The position numbers and the translations under genes are program-made. A stretch of DNA of 61,708 nucleotides from Acidimicrobiia bacterium. GTDB taxonomy: Bacteria; Actinomycetota; Acidimicrobiia; IMCC26256; DASPTH01. How positions within the stretch are numbered: the stretch's first letter is position 1; each line of letters begins with the position of its first letter. Below are positions 58,145 through 61,708 of the stretch, one piece after another. The stretch lies in NCBI GenBank assembly GCA_040880805.1, contig JBBDHW010000048.1, forward strand, positions 24,649 through 86,356. Direction: 5' to 3'. The notes under the pieces are model-generated. The model made no database searches. It worked only from the letters and a program-made list of their open reading frames with translations, and was not told the origin of the DNA.

Positions 58145-58930
58145 ATGGCCGACGACGAAAAGATCCGGCTCGAGTACGACGGGGCGATCGCGGTGATCAC
58201 GAACGACAACCCGGAGAAGCGCAACGCGTTCGACGACGCGATGGACGCGCGCCTCTGGGAGATCCTTGCCGAGTTGCACGACCGCCCCGACGTCCGCTCG
58301 GTGATCTGGCGGGGTGAGGGCAAGGCGTTCTCGTCGGGGCGCGACGTCGGCGCGATCGGGGGCGGGCAGGTGGAGCTGACGCACCACGAGCTGATGCGTA
58401 GGGGTCACCGTGGCGCGCAACAGATCTTCGACCTCGACGCACCGGTCATCGTTGCCATCCAGGGGTGGGCGATCGGTGCGTCGTTCCAGCGCGCGCTGCT
58501 GTGCGACATCCGCATCGCGGCCGAAGACGCGCGTTTCATGCTCCCTGAGGTCACCTACGGCGTGATTCCCGACACCGGCGGAGTGGGACGGCTCTTCCAG
58601 ATCTGCGGTCACGGTGTCGCGAGCGACATGGTGCTCACCGGACGGCCGATGGACGCCGCCGAGGCCTATGCCCACGGCGTGGTCTCGCGCGTGGTCCCCA
58701 ATGACAGGCTCGACGACACTGCTTGGGAGATCGCGCGCAAGATCGCTGCCGCGCCCGCCGTCACGGTGAAGATGGCGCGTCGCGTGATCCAGCATCTCGC
58801 CGAGCCCGAGATCCGTTCGTCGATGGCGGAGGAGCTGATCGCGCAGACCTTCATCAACAAGTCGGACGACTACGCAGAGCTCCGCGCGGCGCGAGCCGAA
58901 GAGCGCGAGCCGAGGTTCACGGGGAGCTGA
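58145..58930 (+). CDS. Enoyl-CoA hydratase/isomerase (crotonase) family protein
   Basis: A 261-residue crotonase. It has GKAFSSGRDVGAIGG near residues 59-73 for the first oxyanion loop and QGWAIGASFQRALLCDIRIA for the second, followed by FMLPEVTYGVIPDTGG with the usual Glu. The catalytic pattern is complete. It hydrates enoyl-CoA or isomerises double bonds. GGAGGGATGGTGCG precedes ATG 58145. It is 6 bases from the reductase gene at 58937, so they are probably co-transcribed. Confidence 0.9.
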   Translation: MADDEKIRLEYDGAIAVITNDNPEKRNAFDDAMDARLWEILAELHDRPDVRSVIWRGEGKAFSSGRDVGAIGGGQVELTHHELMRRGHRGAQQIFDLDAPVIVAIQGWAIGASFQRALLCDIRIAAEDARFMLPEVTYGVIPDTGGVGRLFQICGHGVASDMVLTGRPMDAAEAYAHGVVSRVVPNDRLDDTAWEIARKIAAAPAVTVKMARRVIQHLAEPEIRSSMAEELIAQTFINKSDDYAELRAARAEEREPRFTGS

Positions 58931-58936
58931 CCAACG

Positions 58937-59818
58937 ATGACCGATTATCCCGGACTGCCCGCGCCGCCTCCGGTCGGCGAGAGCGCCTTGCCCGCCGGTA
59001 CGTTCGACGGCACGTGTGTGTTGATCACCGGCGGTGGCACTGGCCTCGGCAAGGCGATCGCGAGCGAGTTCGCGCGCCTCGGCGCCAGCATCGTGATCGC
59101 GAGTCGCAAGGAAGAGCACCTCCAGGCCGGTAGAGCCGCGATGGAGGCGCTCGGCGCGCCCGTGGCGGTTGCGACGGCCGACATCCGCGACGCCGAGCAG
59201 ATCGCGGCGATGTTCGACACCGCGGAGTCGGCGTTCCACTTGCCCGACGTGCTCATCAACAACGCGGCGGCCAACTTCCCCGTGCCGTCAGAGGACATGT
59301 CGCCGAACGCATGGCGCAGCGTGATCGACATCACGTTGAACGGCACCTTCCTGGTCACCCGGGAGTTCGGCCGACGTCACCTCGCGGCGCACACGCCCGG
59401 CTCGATTGTCAACGTTGGCGCGTCGTACGCGTGGACCGGCGGCCCGGGATGGGCACACAGCGCGGCGGCCAAGGCCGGCGTGAAGAGCTTGGTCGAGTCG
59501 TTGTCGGTGGAGTGGGGTCCGTACGGCATCCAGGTCAATGGGTTGGTTCCGGGCCTGTTCCCACACGAGGACATGACCGCCGACATCCGCGGCAGCCTCG
59601 ACCGTGCCGCGGAGCAGAACCGCAGGCAACCTGCGATGCGCGTGGGTGAGCTGCAGGAGCTGGGATGGGCGGCGACGTTCCTCGCGTCCCCGTACGCGCG
59701 CTTCATCTCCGGTTGCACGCTCGTCGTCGACGGCGCCAACTGGCAGCGGCGCAGTCTCACGAATCCGCCGGTCGAGACCGTGCGCGACCAGATGGGCCGC
59801 GGTCGATTCGAGCCGTAG
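58937..59818 (+). CDS. SDR of the 2,4-dienoyl-CoA reductase type
   Basis: A 293-residue SDR with cofactor loop TGGGTGLGKAIASE near residues 31-44 and the pattern LINNAAANFPVP near 105. At the catalytic site YxxxK is replaced by HSAAAKAG, as in peroxisomal 2,4-dienoyl-CoA reductase, where another residue takes over proton transfer. It ends LVVDGANWQRR. The enzyme would reduce dienoyl-CoA formed during unsaturated acyl-CoA breakdown, which fits its place after an enoyl-CoA hydratase gene. Confidence 0.88.
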   Translation: MTDYPGLPAPPPVGESALPAGTFDGTCVLITGGGTGLGKAIASEFARLGASIVIASRKEEHLQAGRAAMEALGAPVAVATADIRDAEQIAAMFDTAESAFHLPDVLINNAAANFPVPSEDMSPNAWRSVIDITLNGTFLVTREFGRRHLAAHTPGSIVNVGASYAWTGGPGWAHSAAAKAGVKSLVESLSVEWGPYGIQVNGLVPGLFPHEDMTADIRGSLDRAAEQNRRQPAMRVGELQELGWAATFLASPYARFISGCTLVVDGANWQRRSLTNPPVETVRDQMGRGRFEP

Positions 59819-59828
59819 CTGGGGCGGG

Positions 59829-60146
59829 TTACTTGAGCTCGATGATGATCTCGCGGTAGGGCTCCTTGCCGACGTTCTTGGCGGTCTCGATCCCGCCGCG
59901 CTCGATGTAGACGAATGCGCCGGGCACGACCTCCGCCTCGAGATACTCGTTGAACGAACCTCCCGTGTCGGGCTCCGGTTCGGCGGCGATGCGATCACCC
60001 TCCAGCAGCACAAGCATGTAATCGAGCTCGTGGCGGTGGACCGCAGACGCCTCGCCCGGCGCGAGGCGGAGCTCCCACACGCGCACGCGGTCGTTCTCGA
60101 AGACCACTTCGGTGCCGATCGGGCCGAGTACACGCTCGTCGGTCAT
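59829..60146 (-). CDS. Small cupin-domain protein
   Basis: A 105-residue single-domain cupin. Its core reads WELRLAPGEASAVHRHELDYMLVLLEGD, with the metal-ligand-like H-x-H and a later E. Cupins bind metals and small ligands and may act as isomerases, dioxygenases or sensors. GGGGGGACGCACC precedes ATG 60146. The gene overlaps the luciferase-like gene upstream by four bases (ATGA). No substrate is inferred. Confidence 0.85.
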   Translation of the reverse strand: MTDERVLGPIGTEVVFENDRVRVWELRLAPGEASAVHRHELDYMLVLLEGDRIAAEPEPDTGGSFNEYLEAEVVPGAFVYIERGGIETAKNVGKEPYREIIIELK

Positions 60147-61084
60147 GGTGCGTCCCCCCGAATCTTGCCCAGGACCTCGTGTCCCAGACGTTCGATCTGT
60201 TCACGCGCGTCGCGCGGACCGACGCCCGGTACGTGCACGCGCAGGTTCAACGCGTCGGCGCCCGCGCGATGCAGGACGTCGAGGAGCTCTTCGGCGACAG
60301 CGGCACCGTCGGGCGCGCCGACGAGCTCGTCGGTTCCCCAGTGTTGCACGGCCGACGTCGACGAGTAGCCGCGGTACACGTCGAGCTGGTCGTCGAGCCG
60401 TTCGCGAGGCGGATCGCCGACCCAGGCGCGCCGGATCAGCACGCATGATCCAGTGCCACCCGCGGCGCGAAAAGCGTCGGTCAGCTGACGGCACCGTTCC
60501 GCCGTGGACAGCGAGTCGAACAACACGCCGGCGCCGAGACCTGCAGCGCGTCGCACGGCGGTGAACCCCATCGCCGCGCTCAGGATCGGGATCGGGTGTT
60601 CCGCGCACGCTGCGATCGCGGGATCACCTGCGAGCCCACGCGGTGCGCTGCCGTCGAGCATCCCCGCGAGCTCGGCGAGCGCGTCGGTGAAGCGCGCCGT
60701 GAGGCCGTCCATCGGAACGTGCATGATGTCGAAGTCGTCGGGCAGTGCGCCCGAGGCGACGCCGACCCCCACGCGTCCCGGGAAGCGCGCCGCGAGCCAC
60801 GCGACCTCCTCGGCGACGAGCGCGGCGGGCCGGAGGGGGAGCAGCAGCGGGCACGGTGCCGCCCATCCGGCAGGCATCTCCTCGAGGCACCAGCCCGCGG
60901 CCTGCAACGGGTTCGGGAGGTAGCCGGCGAAACCCCCGTGGTGCTCGCTCGTCATCACGCCGTCGAACCCGTGCTCTGCGGCGAGCGCGGCTTGCATGCG
61001 CAGCTCGTCGACGATCCCGGTCGCGGGGAGGTCGAGGTGCGGGTAGAGCCGCAGCGACACCGACCCCGGTGCGAACGCCGGCAT
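60143..61084 (-). CDS. Luciferase-like (LLM) oxidoreductase
   Basis: A 313-residue luciferase-like TIM-barrel protein. Its first strand reads GSVSLRLYPHLDLP, then AALAAEHGFDGVMTSEHHGG near residues 31-50, the shared SEHHGG motif of this superfamily, and GRVGVGVASGALPDDFD near 107-123. FMN or F420 may be the cofactor; this is not decided by sequence. It is the middle gene of a leftward set with a P450 upstream and a cupin downstream. The start at ATG 61084 follows the P450 end by 9 bases. Confidence 0.88.
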   Translation of the reverse strand: MPAFAPGSVSLRLYPHLDLPATGIVDELRMQAALAAEHGFDGVMTSEHHGGFAGYLPNPLQAAGWCLEEMPAGWAAPCPLLLPLRPAALVAEEVAWLAARFPGRVGVGVASGALPDDFDIMHVPMDGLTARFTDALAELAGMLDGSAPRGLAGDPAIAACAEHPIPILSAAMGFTAVRRAAGLGAGVLFDSLSTAERCRQLTDAFRAAGGTGSCVLIRRAWVGDPPRERLDDQLDVYRGYSSTSAVQHWGTDELVGAPDGAAVAEELLDVLHRAGADALNLRVHVPGVGPRDAREQIERLGHEVLGKIRGDAP

Positions 61085-61093
61085 TGCCGGCGG

Positions 61094-61708
61094 TCAGAGT
61101 TTGGTGCCCACGGGCAGCACGCGCTTGCCCGGCGTCCACTCGACGTCGAGGTGCTTGATGCCCCCGATGAAGTTCGAGCGGAGCCGATCGGGCTCACCGG
61201 CGAGTCGCATGTCGGGGAGGCGGTTCGCGATCTCCTCGAAGATCAACCGCAGTTCCATGCGCGCGAGGTTGGCGCCGAGACAGAAGTGGTTGCCGCCGCC
61301 CCCGAACGCGATCTGCGGGTTCGGATCGCGCGAGACGTCGAAGGCGTAGGGATCATCGAACACGTCTTCGTCACGGTTCGCCGAGATGTACCACATGACG
61401 ACCGCGTCGCCCTTCTTGATCTGTGTGCCGCGGATCTCGGTGTCGGCAGTGGCCGTGCGCTTGAAGTGGAGGACCGGTGACGCCCAACGCAGGATCTCCT
61501 CGATCGCGACTTCCGTGCGGCCGGCGGGATCTTCCTTGAGGTACGCGAACTGGTCGGGGTTCTGGAGGAGCGCGTACATGCCGTGCGCGGTGGCGTTGCG
61601 GGTGGTCTCGTTGCCCGCGACCGAGAGCAGCAGCATGAACATGTCGAACTCGAGCTCGCTGAGCTTGTCGCCGTCGATCTCGGCGTTGAGCAGTTTGGTG
61701 ACGACGTC
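61094..61708 (-). CDS. Cytochrome P450, CYP125-like, partial at right edge
   Basis: The frame is open at base 61708, so 204 C-terminal residues are visible. It shows the I-helix AGNETTRNATAHGM, ExxR in EEILRWASP, and the heme loop FGGGGNHFCLGANLARMEL. AGNETTRN plus GANLARM are typical of the CYP125/CYP124 group, which hydroxylates sterol side chains or branched lipids. The link is family-level inference. It leads a set with the luciferase-like and cupin genes. Confidence 0.9.
   Translation of the reverse strand, partial: DVVTKLLNAEIDGDKLSELEFDMFMLLLSVAGNETTRNATAHGMYALLQNPDQFAYLKEDPAGRTEVAIEEILRWASPVLHFKRTATADTEIRGTQIKKGDAVVMWYISANRDEDVFDDPYAFDVSRDPNPQIAFGGGGNHFCLGANLARMELRLIFEEIANRLPDMRLAGEPDRLRSNFIGGIKHLDVEWTPGKRVLPVGTKL

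Noticed and set aside
1-61708. tRNA, rRNA, CRISPR array, insertion sequence or phage genes
   Set aside because: No cloverleaf-like block with CCA-type end, no regular repeats, no transposase motifs and no phage structural proteins were found by reading.

Overview
The window is a stretch of high-GC chromosome from an actinobacterium. The evidence is the GC-rich codon use, frequent GTG starts, ATGA/GTGA stop-start overlaps, many apparently leaderless genes (a TANNNT box 6-8 nt before the start codon), and several families that usually depend on coenzyme F420 or are typical of actinobacterial lipid and steroid catabolism: luciferase-like oxidoreductases, a Ddn-type reductase, a KshA-type Rieske oxygenase, CYP125-like P450s and thiolase/DUF35 sets. 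A lineage such as Acidimicrobiia or a mycobacterial relative is plausible, but this is inference. I see no rRNA, tRNA, CRISPR array, insertion sequence or phage gene. No gene-free stretch exceeds 300 bases; the longest is 6769-7037, in which I see nothing recognisable beyond the leader of the next gene.

Layout. 1-2988: an MFS-type membrane protein cut by the left edge, divergent from a periplasmic-type substrate-binding protein. 3001-6768: a leftward set of patatin, a DHA2-type drug exporter, two SHOCT proteins and a DUF6325 protein. 7038-23319: a dense catabolic region with luciferase-like oxidoreductase, TauD-type dioxygenase, NIPSNAP-like protein, Ldh2-type dehydrogenase, enoyl-CoA hydratase, a paired acyl-CoA dehydrogenase, acyl-CoA ligase, Ddn-type reductase, a thiamine-diphosphate enzyme, a third acyl-CoA dehydrogenase, two metal-dependent amidohydrolases, a P450 and an IclR regulator. 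23399-30065: an amidohydrolase-like fragment, then an unusual three-gene uptake system made of a binding protein, an MFS-LivF fusion and a LivH-LivM-LivG fusion. 30168-32281: a two-component system. 32314-39516: small redox enzymes, a FAD oxidase, a Rieske oxygenase, a kinase C-lobe, PhyH and HIT proteins and a GNAT. 39673-42883: a thiolase pair with a double DUF35 protein. 42992-52328: short-chain dehydrogenases, a third binding protein, P450, amidohydrolase, KshA-type oxygenase, luciferase-like enzyme and NTF2-fold proteins. 52397-53333: a likely PIN toxin-antitoxin pair. 53424-61708: CMD protein, a GNAT-kinase fusion, methyltransferase, quinone oxidoreductase, more SDR and crotonase genes, cupin, luciferase-like enzyme and a CYP125-like P450 cut by the right edge.

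Taken together the genes look like a catabolic island for hydrophobic or cyclic carboxylic compounds. Substrates would enter through ABC-type systems, be hydroxylated by P450, Rieske and non-heme iron enzymes, be activated by the CoA ligase, and be shortened by acyl-CoA dehydrogenases, crotonases, SDRs and thiolase/DUF35 enzymes. The actual substrate cannot be read from the sequence. The most unusual features are the MFS-ATPase fusion transporter, seen once in full and probably once more at the left edge, and a series of very short divergent promoters whose two -10 boxes overlap.
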